Assembly: GCF_013181195.1 (NCBI RefSeq)
Contig: NZ_SMZP01000008.1
Span: 62,001-126,000, forward strand
Length of the DNA: 64,000 bases
Reading direction: 5' to 3'
Origin: Caulobacter sp. RHG1
GTDB lineage: Bacteria; Pseudomonadota; Alphaproteobacteria; Caulobacterales; Caulobacteraceae
In this document: piece after piece, positions 34,916-44,275 of the stretch
Layout: each line of letters begins with the position of its first letter
How positions within the stretch are numbered: position 1 is the stretch's first letter
The notes under the pieces: generated by a model
Databases searched by the model: none
The model's input: only the letters and a program-made list of their open reading frames with translations
What the model was told of the DNA's origin: nothing
Made by a program: the position numbers and the translations under genes

Positions 34916-36352
34916 ATGCGCTTTGGATTGTCGGGCAAGGCCCACCGCATGTCCGAAGAACTGACTGAGCTGCGCGCCCAGGTTCGGGCGATGGATCGGT
35001 CCCAAGCGGTCATCGAGTTTGGACTCGATGGCGCGATCCTGCGGGCCAATCAGAATTTTCTGGACACCCTCGGCTATCGGTCCGACGAAATCATCGGACG
35101 CCATCACCGGCTGTTCGTGACCGCCGAGGAGGCGGCGAGCCCAGATTACGCGGCCTTATGGCAGGCGTTGAACCGCGGCGAGTACGTGGCCGGCAAGTTT
35201 GAACGCGTCCGCAAGAACGGCGCTGCCTGCTGGATCCAGGCCTCATACAATCCGGTGCTCAATGATCAGGGAAAACCCGTCAAAGTCATCAAGTTCGCGA
35301 TGGACGTGACCTTGGCCGAGCAAGAGCGGCGGGACAGCGAAGCCGAACGCCAGCGAAACGCTCAGGAGCAAACCGACATCGTTACTGCACTGGCTCAAAG
35401 CCTCCAACGTATGGCGGACGGCGACCTCAGCGCGCGCATCACCACCGACTTTTCAGGTCGCTACGCGCGCATAAAATCGGACTTCAACGGCGCCGCCAAT
35501 GCCCTGACAGAGGCGATGGCCGCCATTTCCGCCGGAGCGGGGTCCATGCGGGCTGGAGCGGACGAGATTTCGGTCGCCGCAGACGATTTGTCGCGCCGTA
35601 CTGAGCAACAGGCCGCCAGCCTGGAGAAAACCGCTGCGGCGCTGGGTGAGCTTACGACCACGGTGCGGTGCAGCGCCGAAGGCGCGCTGCAGGTGGCGCA
35701 AATGGCCTCCAGCGCCAGGGCCGAGGCTGCGCGATCCGGCCAAGTGATGGCTGAGGCTGTCACCGCCATGGGCGAGATCGAGAAAAGCGCTGATCAGATC
35801 GGCCGCATCACCGGCCTTATCGATGAGATCGCTTTCCAGACGAATCTCCTGGCGCTCAACGCCGGCGTCGAGGCTGCGCGCGCCGGCGACGCGGGTCGCG
35901 GCTTTGCGGTGGTGGCGCAGGAAGTCAGGGCGCTAGCTCAGAGATCGGCCGAGGCGGCCAGGGAGATTAAGACCCTGATCGCCAGCAGCGCCGCTCAGAT
36001 CGATCGCGGGGTCCGGCTGGTGGGCGATACTGGACAGGCGCTGAGCGGCATTGTGGGCAAGACAGCCGAGATTGACGGTCTTATTTCCCAGATTGCTCGG
36101 TCGACCCAGGATCAGGCGGCGGGACTCGACGAGGTCAATACGGCAGTCGACGCCATGGACCGGGTCACTCAGCAAAACGCCGCCATGGTCGAGGAGGCGA
36201 CAGCCGTGGCGTCAAACCTGAAGGAAGAGACGCTTCGCTTGGCGAAGCTAATTGGCCAGTTCAGGCTCGAGGCCGGCGTTACACGGTTACACGCGGGTGC
36301 GTCGCCCGTCCGCGAGGGCCTGCCGATCAACGCGCGCCGTCAACATGCCTGA
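34916..36352 (+). CDS. soluble methyl-accepting chemotaxis protein with one PAS domain
   Basis: This 478-residue cytoplasmic receptor has a PAS domain (RSQAVIEFGLDGAILRANQN), a HAMP-like linker (LQRMADGDLSARITTDFSGR) and a full signalling domain with tip EIAFQTNLLALNAGVEAARA. Its PAS and signalling parts are close to those of the receptor at 27.7-29.5 kb, which carries one more PAS. The start at 34916 has a GGAGAG site at the right distance. It overlaps the next kinase gene, which suggests co-expression. Confidence 0.93.
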   Translation: MRFGLSGKAHRMSEELTELRAQVRAMDRSQAVIEFGLDGAILRANQNFLDTLGYRSDEIIGRHHRLFVTAEEAASPDYAALWQALNRGEYVAGKFERVRKNGAACWIQASYNPVLNDQGKPVKVIKFAMDVTLAEQERRDSEAERQRNAQEQTDIVTALAQSLQRMADGDLSARITTDFSGRYARIKSDFNGAANALTEAMAAISAGAGSMRAGADEISVAADDLSRRTEQQAASLEKTAAALGELTTTVRCSAEGALQVAQMASSARAEAARSGQVMAEAVTAMGEIEKSADQIGRITGLIDEIAFQTNLLALNAGVEAARAGDAGRGFAVVAQEVRALAQRSAEAAREIKTLIASSAAQIDRGVRLVGDTGQALSGIVGKTAEIDGLISQIARSTQDQAAGLDEVNTAVDAMDRVTQQNAAMVEEATAVASNLKEETLRLAKLIGQFRLEAGVTRLHAGASPVREGLPINARRQHA

Positions 36353-38468
36353 TCTCCCGTGGGTTTCTATCACGGAAATGGCGCCGCCCACAAAACCTCC
36401 ATGGCAGGCGCCGAGCCAAGAGCGCTGCGGTGACAATTTACCCCACGCCATGTTTAAGCAAGGCGCAAAGTTTTCAGGTCAAGATGATAGCGCAGAGGCT
36501 ATCGACCTGAAGGACGAAGATTTGGCGACCAGAGACGCCCAACGCCTTAAGGTTGTCGAATCTCTCCAAGGGTTCGGCGACAAGGCCGAAGCCGCTTTTG
36601 ACCTCGCTGCAGAGGCCGCACGCCGCGCGGTCGGCGCAGACGCGGGGGTTGTTTCCTTGCTTTGCGATCAACAGGTCTGGTTCAAAGGGTCTTCAAACGG
36701 GGCCAGGACATCGCTTCCGCTTGGCGAGGCCCTCTGCAGCCTGGTTGTAGAGGCTAGCGCGCCCATCTTCTTGTGCGCAGTTCAGGGCGCGCGCCAGGCA
36801 GGGCGCGGGCCGGTGGGCGCCTATGCCGGCGTTCCGATCTGGGTCCAAGGGTTTGTCGTCGGCGCGATCGCGGTGACGTGGGATCGGCCACAAACCTTCG
36901 ATGCTTCCTTAGGGGAGACCCTTGAACTCTACGCGGCGATGGTCGCCGAACGTTTCGAGAGCCGCCGGGAAAAGGTGTTTCTCAACAAGCTATTTGACGC
37001 CGCGTCGGACGCGGTGGTGATCGTCGATGAAAATCAGACGATCACGCAGTGGAACAGCGCGGCCGAGGCGATGCTGGGCTATAGCGCCCGTGAAGCGCTC
37101 GGGCAGCCGCTCGCCATGATTATCCCACCCGCCATGCGCGCTCATCACGATCGGGGTTTCGAACGGGTGCGACACGGGGCGCGGCCAACGATGCAAGGCG
37201 CGGTCGACGTCCCGGTTCTGAGGCGGGACGGCTCGGAGTTCCCGGCCAGTCTGGCGCTGTCGATTTGGCAAGACCGGGGACGCACAAGCGTCGGCGCCAT
37301 CATCCGCGACATATCCGAGCGCGAAGCCCTGGCCCAGGCGCGCAGCGCCAGCGAGGCCAAGACGCGCTTCCTGGCCAATATGAGCCATGAGATCCGCACA
37401 CCGCTCAACGGCATTATCGGCCTGGCCGACGTTCTATCTCGCACGCGGCTCGACGAGGACCAGCTCGATCTCCTGCGCTCGATGCGCGGCGCAGCCAGGA
37501 CCCTGGAGGCGCTGCTGGCGGACGTCCTTGATCTGGCAAGGCTTGAAGAGGGGGCGCTCCGGCTCCTGAGCGAGCCGTTCGACCTGACCGAGACGCTCCG
37601 CGAGCTGGTCAATCTGCATCGCCCCGCCGCCGAAGCCAAAGGCCTTGACCTGCGCGTTGACGCGCCTTCAGCGCCGGCCTGGGTCTGCGGGGACGGGGCG
37701 CGCCTGCGCCAAGTCTTAGGCAACCTCCTCAGCAATAGCGTCAAGTTCACCGCCAAAGGCGCGATCGTGCTTTGCGCCCGCCCCGAGCAGCACGGATGGC
37801 GGTTCGAGGTCATCGACACCGGCATCGGCTTCGATGATGAGGCACGGCGCAGGATCTTCGACCGCTTCACACAGGCCGACGACTCGATCACCCGGCGGTT
37901 TGGAGGATCCGGTCTTGGCTTGTCGATCTGCCTTGAATTGGTGCGCGCCATGGGCGGCGAACTGGAAGTGTCGTCGGCAGTCGGCGAAGGATCGCGCTTC
38001 GTCTTCCAACTGCCACTAGAGCAAACGCTCGCGCCAGAGCTTCCCGAAAATGACCCGAGCCTGATCGATCGCAGCGCCAAAGTTCTGCTGGCGGAGGACC
38101 ATCCCGTCAACCGCAAGGTTGTCGAGATGATCCTAGCGGAAGTGGGCGTTGACGTGGTGTCCGTAGCCGATGGGCGCCAAGCGGTCGCTGCGTTCGCTAG
38201 CGAGCCGTTTGATTTGGTGTTGATGGACATGCAGATGCCGGTGCTCGACGGCCTCACCGCAACACGCGAGATCCGGGCGCTGGAGCGCGGTGCAGGGCGC
38301 AGAGCCTGCCCGATTATCATGCTGACCGCCAACGTGTTGCCCGAACACGTACGCGCCGCGTTCGAAGCCGGCGCCGATCGCCATTTGCCAAAGCCTATTG
38401 AAGCTCAATCCCTCTTGATGGCCATCGACGAGAGTATCTCGGGATACGACGCCGAGGCGGCTCGCTAA
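36345..38468 (+). CDS. hybrid histidine kinase with GAF, PAS and receiver domains
   Basis: About 707 residues from the ATG that overlaps the chemoreceptor stop. A later ATG at 36450 is an alternative. Domains in order: GAF (about 70-210), PAS (about 215-330, IVDENQTITQWNSAAEAMLG), HisKA with NMSHEIRTPLNGIIG, HATPase (LLSNSVKFT, DTGIGFDDEARR, GSGLGLSIC) and a C-terminal receiver with Asp in VLMDMQMPVLDG and Lys in HLPKPIEA. There is no transmembrane segment, so it is cytoplasmic. It would pass phosphate to a separate Hpt protein or regulator not seen here. Confidence 0.92.
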   Translation: MPDLPWVSITEMAPPTKPPWQAPSQERCGDNLPHAMFKQGAKFSGQDDSAEAIDLKDEDLATRDAQRLKVVESLQGFGDKAEAAFDLAAEAARRAVGADAGVVSLLCDQQVWFKGSSNGARTSLPLGEALCSLVVEASAPIFLCAVQGARQAGRGPVGAYAGVPIWVQGFVVGAIAVTWDRPQTFDASLGETLELYAAMVAERFESRREKVFLNKLFDAASDAVVIVDENQTITQWNSAAEAMLGYSAREALGQPLAMIIPPAMRAHHDRGFERVRHGARPTMQGAVDVPVLRRDGSEFPASLALSIWQDRGRTSVGAIIRDISEREALAQARSASEAKTRFLANMSHEIRTPLNGIIGLADVLSRTRLDEDQLDLLRSMRGAARTLEALLADVLDLARLEEGALRLLSEPFDLTETLRELVNLHRPAAEAKGLDLRVDAPSAPAWVCGDGARLRQVLGNLLSNSVKFTAKGAIVLCARPEQHGWRFEVIDTGIGFDDEARRRIFDRFTQADDSITRRFGGSGLGLSICLELVRAMGGELEVSSAVGEGSRFVFQLPLEQTLAPELPENDPSLIDRSAKVLLAEDHPVNRKVVEMILAEVGVDVVSVADGRQAVAAFASEPFDLVLMDMQMPVLDGLTATREIRALERGAGRRACPIIMLTANVLPEHVRAAFEAGADRHLPKPIEAQSLLMAIDESISGYDAEAAR

Positions 38469-38639
38469 GCCAAGGCGACGCCCATGGGAGGGTCTAGCAG
38501 CCGAGCCTGCTGGCTCCGAGAAAAGACCCAAGAGCGGTTGATCGATGGCACAAGCGGTGCGATAGCCAGAGCGGGTGTCCGATCATGAGGGTCGGTCAGG
38601 TTCTTTCGTTGGTCGGGCCGCCAGCGCGAGGATCTGTGC

Positions 38640-39839
38640 ATGCGCGTTGACGCCCGAAAACCTTCTGTTCTTCGCGAATTCCTTGAAAGCGGCGCGGCTG
38701 GCGGTCTGCTGCTGATGGCGGCGGCGATCCTGGCGCTGTTCATCGCCAACTCGCCCCTGGCCGAGGGCTATTTCGCCGCCCTGCACGTCCCCATCGCCGG
38801 TCTTGATCTGCTTCATTGGATCAATGACGGCTTGATGGCGATTTTCTTCCTGTTCGTGGGTTTGGAAATCAAGCGCGAGTTCTTGGATGGCCAGCTCTCG
38901 ACCTGGGCAAACCGAGCCCTACCTTGCATCGCCGCCGCCGGCGGCGTCATCGTCCCTGGCCTGATCTATGCGGCCTTGAATGCCGCCAGCCCCGCCACGC
39001 TGCGCGGCTGGGCGATCCCGACCGCCACCGACATCGCCTTTGCGCTCGGCGTCTTGTCACTGCTGGGATCGCGCGTGCCCACCAGCCTGAAGGTCTTCCT
39101 GGCGACCCTGGCCATCGTCGATGATCTCGTCGCAGTGCTTGTCATCGCGGTGTTCTACACCTCGGAAATCAACCTTGCAGCCCTTATGGGCGCGGCCATA
39201 GTCGCTCTGTCGTTGGTGAGCCTCAATCGCCTCAAGATCACACGGCTGGCTCCTTATCTGACACTGGGCGTAGCCCTGTGGGCGCTGGTCCTGCTGTCAG
39301 GCGTCCACGCCACGATCGCTGGCGTAGTCTTGGCGCTCACCATCCCGTTGCATGCGTCCAAGGGCGCGCCCGACGACGCCCATTCCCCCCTTCATCGGCT
39401 AGAGCATGCCCTGTCGCCCTGGGCAGCGTTTGTCATCGTGCCCGTCTTTGGATTCGCCAACGCGGGGGTCTCGTTCGCGGGCATGGCGCCCTCGGTGATT
39501 GCCGAACCGGTCACCCTTGGCGTTGCCGCAGGGCTGTTCATCGGCAAGCAAGTGGGGGTTTTCGGAGCGTCCTGGCTGGCGATCCGCTTTGGGGTGGCGC
39601 GCCTCCCTGTCGCGGCGTCTTGGGCCCAGCTCTATGGAGTCAGCCTCTTGTGCGGCATTGGCTTCACTATGAGCCTCTTCATTGGCCTCCTGGCCTTCGC
39701 TGACCCGGCGCTGCAGAACGAGGTCAAGGTCGGTGTGCTGGTCGGGTCGCTCGTCTCCGCCCTTGCCGGCGCAGCCCTCCTCAGCGTCGCCAAGCGACGC
39801 TCCCCTGCCCTTCCCCCTTTCCCTCCCGGCGTGTCGTAG
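38640..39839 (+). CDS. nhaA: Na+/H+ antiporter NhaA
   Basis: The 399-residue protein has the NhaA order of about 12 helices, with the conserved FFLFVGLEIKREFLDGQLS and the ion-binding pair of aspartates in LATLAIVDDLVAVLVIAVFY. The unwound-helix stretch GWAIPTATDIAFALGVL is present. It exchanges internal Na+ (or Li+) for external protons, giving salt and alkali tolerance. A GAGGA site precedes the ATG. It stands as a stress-fitness gene among sensory genes. Confidence 0.95.
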   Translation: MRVDARKPSVLREFLESGAAGGLLLMAAAILALFIANSPLAEGYFAALHVPIAGLDLLHWINDGLMAIFFLFVGLEIKREFLDGQLSTWANRALPCIAAAGGVIVPGLIYAALNAASPATLRGWAIPTATDIAFALGVLSLLGSRVPTSLKVFLATLAIVDDLVAVLVIAVFYTSEINLAALMGAAIVALSLVSLNRLKITRLAPYLTLGVALWALVLLSGVHATIAGVVLALTIPLHASKGAPDDAHSPLHRLEHALSPWAAFVIVPVFGFANAGVSFAGMAPSVIAEPVTLGVAAGLFIGKQVGVFGASWLAIRFGVARLPVAASWAQLYGVSLLCGIGFTMSLFIGLLAFADPALQNEVKVGVLVGSLVSALAGAALLSVAKRRSPALPPFPPGVS

Positions 39840-39885
39840 CCAACCGCTTAAGTCGCGACGTTCACAGTCAAAGTGGAGGTGGCAG

Positions 39886-40266
39886 GTGCGCCCATCTGAA
39901 GTGCATGACGATCGTCATCTCGGGGCCATGATCCGGGCTAGGCGCAAAGCGGCGGGCATGTCTCAGACCGTGCTCGCCAAGGCTCTCGGCGTAACGTTCC
40001 AGCAGGTTCAAAAGTACGAAAGCGGAACGAGCCGGGTCACAGTGCACAGGCTCTTCGAGATCGCCGCGCAGCTGCGGTGCGATCCCTGCTCGTTCATCGT
40101 TGGCGCCCAGAACCCCGACCACGACGCTGCGCCATCCGACCTGGTCAGCGGCTTTCTCGCCAGCCGCGAGGGCATCGAGTTGGTCAAGCTGTACATGGAG
40201 GCGTCGCCGACTGTTAGAACGCGACTGCTGTCGCTCATCCGCGCCGTCGCGACTGAGGCGCCATGA
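39886..40266 (+). CDS. XRE-family transcriptional regulator
   Basis: About 126 residues from a GTG with a good GGAGGT site upstream. The helix-turn-helix (IRARRKAAGMSQTVLAKALG, VTFQQVQKYESGTSRVTVHR) is followed by a helical tail. It closely parallels the regulator at 49.85 kb (VTFQQVQKYE versus LTFQQVQKYE), so the window carries two members of this small Caulobacter-type family. It is 46 bp after nhaA in the same direction and could be co-transcribed. Confidence 0.85.
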   Translation: MRPSEVHDDRHLGAMIRARRKAAGMSQTVLAKALGVTFQQVQKYESGTSRVTVHRLFEIAAQLRCDPCSFIVGAQNPDHDAAPSDLVSGFLASREGIELVKLYMEASPTVRTRLLSLIRAVATEAP

Positions 40267-40819
40267 TGAACGAGCGACCTCCTCCTGAACGGGGGGCCTG
40301 CGCCTCACCCAGCATGAGGTCCTGTGACGTAGCAGGAGCTGATCGTCTGCGGGCGCGCCTCACCATGGTTGGAACAGAGTTTTTGATGTCTCTTAGCTTT
40401 CAACCTGGCGGGGCAAGCCAAGAACCCAGCTGGACGCGGCAAGAGTGGTGCCCGACTTGGGCCGCAGCCATGGAAATTGTGGAGTGCGAGGTAAAATGCC
40501 GCCCGACCGCCATCCTATCGATCGATGATCGAACTTGAGAGGGGTCTGGCTGATGCGTTGATGTGGCGCTGACGCGACTGCTCCCCCCTCGCCGGGCTGT
40601 TTTCGAACGCCGCCAGTATTGGCGAAGCCTCACAGCCTCCAGCGTTCCAGAACCTGACCCGCAAACTGTAAGCCCGTCGTCGTCGCCGCAACACCATGAC
40701 GATTGACGTTGAAAAAGCGCGAGGGTGGCGGCATCAAATAGAGGCGGTGCTAAAGGAGCACGCGGCTTGGCCAGGCGTTGGCCTGGCAAGCCAAATGTCA
40801 GGATCCACGGGATGGGTTT
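40267..40819. other. stretch without a convincing gene
   Basis: Short open frames exist in several registers, but none shows a recognisable protein or ribosome site. I see no clear repeat, RNA gene or terminator. Confidence 0.5.
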
Positions 40820-41053
40820 ATGGCGGAAATAGAGGTCTATCCCGAGAAATTCGGCTGGTGCGTCCATCCCAAGGGGGCGTTCCCTATGGCAAGGCTTCCC
40901 ACGATCGAACAGGCGATATGCCGCGCTCAATGGATCGCGGCCTCAACGCCAATCGGGGCGCCAGAGCCGCGGATCCTGCTCCTCCCGTCAAAGCACCGAG
41001 CCGCATATGAGAGGCTTCACGGGACATCTGACAGCGTGGCGTCGCCCATCTAG
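40820..41053 (+). CDS. small hypothetical protein
   Basis: The 77-residue frame begins MAEIEVYPEKFGWCVHPKG and continues with a helix-like TIEQAICRAQWIAAS. The composition looks coding, and a strong hairpin follows its stop. No family is recognised. An overlapping frame at 40696-41010 is the competing reading. Confidence 0.4.
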   Translation: MAEIEVYPEKFGWCVHPKGAFPMARLPTIEQAICRAQWIAASTPIGAPEPRILLLPSKHRAAYERLHGTSDSVASPI

Positions 41054-41064
41054 GGCAAGCTATA

Positions 41065-41096
41065 GCGGCGGAAGGAGGATGTTCCTCTTCCGCCCC
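41065..41096. terminator. strong hairpin between convergent genes
   Basis: GGCGGAAG (41067-41074) and CTTCCGCC (41087-41094) pair, with a further AGGA/TCCT extension inside, in the 48-bp gap between the small gene and the convergent autotransporter remnant. It can serve both strands. No T-run follows. Confidence 0.55.
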
Positions 41097-41101
41097 ATAG
41101 A

Positions 41102-41930
41102 TCAGAAGCGCTTTGCCGCGCCGATCCGCCCCGTCGTCGAGGTCAGCCCACCAGCCTTCTCTCCGCCGATGTCGAGATCGAGCGTCCATCCAGAGCCCAT
41201 CTCTGCGCCAGCGCCGAATTCAAAGTTGACCCGCTCGCCCTTCCAGCCGACGCCGGCGAGTTCGTACACGGCGCCTTCCAGCCAGTCGGCGTAGCGGATC
41301 CGCTGCGGGTCGATACCGGCAAACTCACGGTCGTATTCGAGCCGCAGCCGCGGGGTAAGGACCAGCTCGCCGATCTTGTAGCTGAGGCCCAGCCGTCCGC
41401 CGACAACACCAATGCGAGACCGAAGATCGCGCTGGTCGAAGGCCAGGCTGTAGATGTCCGAACCGTTCTCGGCATAGGCCTTGAGCTTGCCGTCGAGGCT
41501 CTTGGCGCGGAGATAAACCGACCAAAGCGCCCTGCGGGTTTGGCCGTCATAGCCTGCAGTCAGGGCCCGAAGCGCAGCGTCGCATCGCGGCTGCCCAGGG
41601 CGACGTCCCAGGTTGCGACGACTGTACGACGGGTGCCGAACGTCAGGTCTCCGATGCCAACCACGGCGTCGATGAACGCGCCGGCGAGGGTGGAAGCTAG
41701 CGTAGCTCGCCGCCGTCCAGCCCTTGGCTTCGACGCGCCCCAGGCCTTGACCCAGCTTGCTGACGTCAGAGGCGTAGCCGCCACTCAGGCCCACGGTCAG
41801 GGTCGTCGAGACGCGCACGTCCGCGCCGCCGCTCACGCCGGAGGTCTGGACGCTGACCGCGACGGAGCGGACGCGGCCTGTGAAATACGTGACAAGGTCA
41901 GGTCGAAGGCGATCTTCATCACGGGCTCAT
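41102..41930 (-). pseudogene. autotransporter beta-barrel, truncated and frameshifted
   Basis: Reading on the minus strand, barrel-type strands appear in one frame (VSTTLTVGLSGGYASDVSKL), move to a second frame (GAFIDAVVGIGDLTFGTRRT), then return to the first (SVYLRAKSLDGKLKAYAENG, LVLTPRLRLEYDREFAGIDP) and end GRIGAAKRF with the C-terminal Phe of outer-membrane barrels. Two compensating frameshifts and a missing passenger domain make it a pseudogene. Sequencing errors could also cause the shifts. Confidence 0.75.
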
Positions 41931-41978
41931 GAGAACCGTCGACGCTAACCGGATCGAGGACAACACCCAGCCGCCGTC

Positions 41979-42047
41979 CTGTTCAAGCCCATGGCAGAGG
42001 CCGAACTGGCGCGGACAATCCGCGCCCTACTCGCCGAGCGTCCTTAA
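41979..42047 (+). pseudogene. receiver-domain C-terminal remnant
   Basis: The frame ending at 42045-42047 reads LFKPMAEAELARTIRALLAE. This is the last beta strand and helix of a response-regulator receiver, with the conserved Lys-Pro. It lies 80 bp before a hybrid kinase gene, so it is probably the tail of an earlier kinase or regulator removed by a deletion. Confidence 0.6.
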
Positions 42048-42128
42048 AACCAAGCGCCGAGGTTCGATACGACGCTCGGCAAACGGGAATGCCGCTTCAA
42101 AAACTCAATCCCGGCGACCATTTGACAC

Positions 42129-43772
42129 ATGGATGCGGGGCGCATGCTACCGCCTAATCGGCTCAGCTTAAGCAACGCTGCGAGGTTTGCTGTGGCCCGC
42201 CGAAACGAGATATCGCTAACCGACAGTTTCCTGGCGAGCGCCCTCAACAAGGCCGCGATTGTCGCCAGCACGAACGTCAAGGGCGACATCATCCATTGCA
42301 ACGATCTGTTCTGCGAAATCAGCGGTTACAGTCGAGACGAGCTGATGAAGGCAAATCACCGGATCCTTAATTCGGGCATTCATGACCAGGCGTTTTTCGT
42401 CGAGATGTATCGCACGATCGCGCGGGGGCGCTGCTGGTCCGGCACCATTTGCAATCGATCCAAGTCGGGTGAGCTCTACTGGGTCGACACGACGATCGTC
42501 CCGCAGTGTGACCAACGTGGTCGCCCCGTCAGCTACGTGTCGATCCGGTTCGACGTAACCGAACACATCAAAGCCTTATCCGCGCTGGCTGAGGCACGAG
42601 GTCGCGCCGAGGCCGCTGCCCAAGCCAAGGACCGCTTTCTGGCCAAGGTGAGCCATGAACTCCGAACCCCGTTGACCGGCATCATCGGCATCACCGATCT
42701 CCTTGAGCGCACCGCGCTAAGTGACGAACAGCGTCAATACGCCGCCTCGATCGCCGACGCGTCCGGGACGCTGCAGGCCCTGGTCAACGATGTGCTTGAC
42801 CTCTCCAGCCTGGAGGCCGGCGGGGTGAAGATCTTGCCAGCGCCGACCGATCTGGCAGCGCTGGTGACCTCGACGAGCGCGTTGATGAAACCACGCGCCG
42901 ACGAGAAGGCCCTGAATTTGATTGTGGAGACACGGGGACTTGCGCCGACCGTCTCCGTCGACGCCCTGCGCCTTCGGCAGGTGATGACAAATCTTTTGGC
43001 CAACGCCGTAAAATTCAGCGACGCGGGCTTCGTCGCTATAGAAGTCGCGTGGGAGGGTGACATCTTGTCGTGCTCCGTGCGCGACAGTGGCCCTGGGTTC
43101 TCGATCGAAGACAAGGACCGCCTGTTCAAACCGTTTGAGCAGGGTGTCGATACCCGCGATCGCACGTTCGGTGGAGCGGGCCTTGGACTGGCCATAAGTT
43201 CGGACTTGGTCTTGGCGATGGGCGGTCGGCTCGAGGCCGAAAGCGCCCTGGGCGAGGGCGCACGCTTTTTCTTCGCCATCCCCGCGCCAGCGTGCGCGCA
43301 ACCTACCATGACCGATCGTCCCACGGCGGCGCCTGTGTTCGACGCCGGACTTTCGGTGCTCGTGGCCGAGGATAATCCAACCATCCGTTTGCTGTTGAGC
43401 CGCATCCTGGAAGCCGCCGCGTGCCAGGTGACGCTCGCGGCGAACGGCGAAGAGGCGGTCGAAGCAGCTCGCGCCCAACACTTCGATCTCTGCCTAATGG
43501 ATCTTCGCATGCCGAAAATGGACGGTTTCGCTGCCGCCAGGGCGATAAGAGGGCTGCCCGAGTGCGCGAACCTGCCCATCTTCGCCGTGTCCGCAGACCT
43601 GATGGACGGCCGTGAAACCGTCGAGAGCACCGGGGATTTCAGCGGCTTCCTGTCCAAGCCGCTTCGGCCCGACCTCATCTTGGAGATGATCAGTTCGGCG
43701 CGCCCACGCGCGGCCTGGCCGCGCGGGCGCGTCGAGCGCGCCTCCCTCCCCTCTCGCAAGCGTCAGAGCTAG
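42129..43772 (+). CDS. PAS-containing hybrid histidine kinase with receiver domain
   Basis: This 547-residue cytoplasmic kinase has one PAS domain (KAAIVASTNVKGDIIHCNDL and PAC part VSYVSIRFDVTEH), HisKA with AKVSHELRTPLTGIIG, HATPase (LLANAVKFSD, DSGPGFSIEDK, GAGLGLAIS) and a receiver domain with Asp in LCLMDLRMPKMDG and Lys in FLSKPLRPD. The PAS type (NHRILNSGIHDQAFF) is common in oxygen or redox sensors. It lacks an Hpt domain. The gene overlaps the end of a decayed toxin gene on the other strand. Confidence 0.92.
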   Translation: MDAGRMLPPNRLSLSNAARFAVARRNEISLTDSFLASALNKAAIVASTNVKGDIIHCNDLFCEISGYSRDELMKANHRILNSGIHDQAFFVEMYRTIARGRCWSGTICNRSKSGELYWVDTTIVPQCDQRGRPVSYVSIRFDVTEHIKALSALAEARGRAEAAAQAKDRFLAKVSHELRTPLTGIIGITDLLERTALSDEQRQYAASIADASGTLQALVNDVLDLSSLEAGGVKILPAPTDLAALVTSTSALMKPRADEKALNLIVETRGLAPTVSVDALRLRQVMTNLLANAVKFSDAGFVAIEVAWEGDILSCSVRDSGPGFSIEDKDRLFKPFEQGVDTRDRTFGGAGLGLAISSDLVLAMGGRLEAESALGEGARFFFAIPAPACAQPTMTDRPTAAPVFDAGLSVLVAEDNPTIRLLLSRILEAAACQVTLAANGEEAVEAARAQHFDLCLMDLRMPKMDGFAAARAIRGLPECANLPIFAVSADLMDGRETVESTGDFSGFLSKPLRPDLILEMISSARPRAAWPRGRVERASLPSRKRQS

Positions 43773-43920
43773 CGCCAGATTCTCGGCGAGGCGACACACG
43801 GCCCAAAGCGCCCTCCAAGAGGCCTTCGGCGCGGAGCTGGAACGGTTCGCCCGTCGGGCCGACGATTAACTCGTTCAGCTCGACGACGGCTTCCGCGCTA
43901 AGCCAGTGAGGTTCGCTCAC
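43760..43920 (-). pseudogene. Doc-type (Fic fold) toxin, N-terminal fragment
   Basis: From a GTG at 43920 the frame reads SEPHWLSAEAVVELNELIVG and EPFQLRAEGLLEGALGR, the usual start of death-on-curing toxins. The expected continuation (AVCRLAENLALAL) is in another frame, and the Fic active-site motif (HPFxDGNKR) is absent. The remnant is inactive. Its start overlaps the stop of an antitoxin-like fragment in a GTGA arrangement. Confidence 0.65.
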
Positions 43921-44000
43921 TCAGCCAGTTTGGCGAGGATCTTGGGATAGCGACGCGAAATCTCCGCGTGGAAAGCCTTCACGTCGACCTTGGCGCCAGT
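43917..44000 (-). pseudogene. antitoxin C-terminal fragment upstream of the doc remnant
   Basis: The frame ending at 43917-43919 reads AKVDVKAFHAEISRRYPKIL then AKLAE. It resembles the toxin-binding tail of small antitoxins paired with Doc/PIN toxins. Sequence further upstream does not continue clearly in frame, so the gene is broken. Confidence 0.4.
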
Positions 44001-44275
44001 TGGGGCGTGCGGGGTGCTTCACCACCGGCGCCGTTTCGGACCCAAGCAGGGCGGACATAGGACGGACTTTCAACAGCGTCCCGTTGACGCCTTCGTCAAA
44101 CGTGATGGTTAGTCCCTACGGCGTCAATGTCATGTTGATGAAGCACACGTCGTGACGCAGGCCCACGACGTTCGAAGCCGAGCGTACTTCGTGAGAATGC
44201 CAACGACGCGGGCTCCCCGTATGCCGCGCACGATGCCCGAACTAGGCTGAGCGCCTATGTGCACACGTTGTGTCG

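Noticed and set aside
37145..38332. A 395-codon minus-strand frame
   Set aside because: Ser/Arg-rich shadow of the hybrid kinase.
40263..40538. A 91-codon frame after the XRE gene
   Set aside because: No recognisable content and poor coding character. It may be chance.
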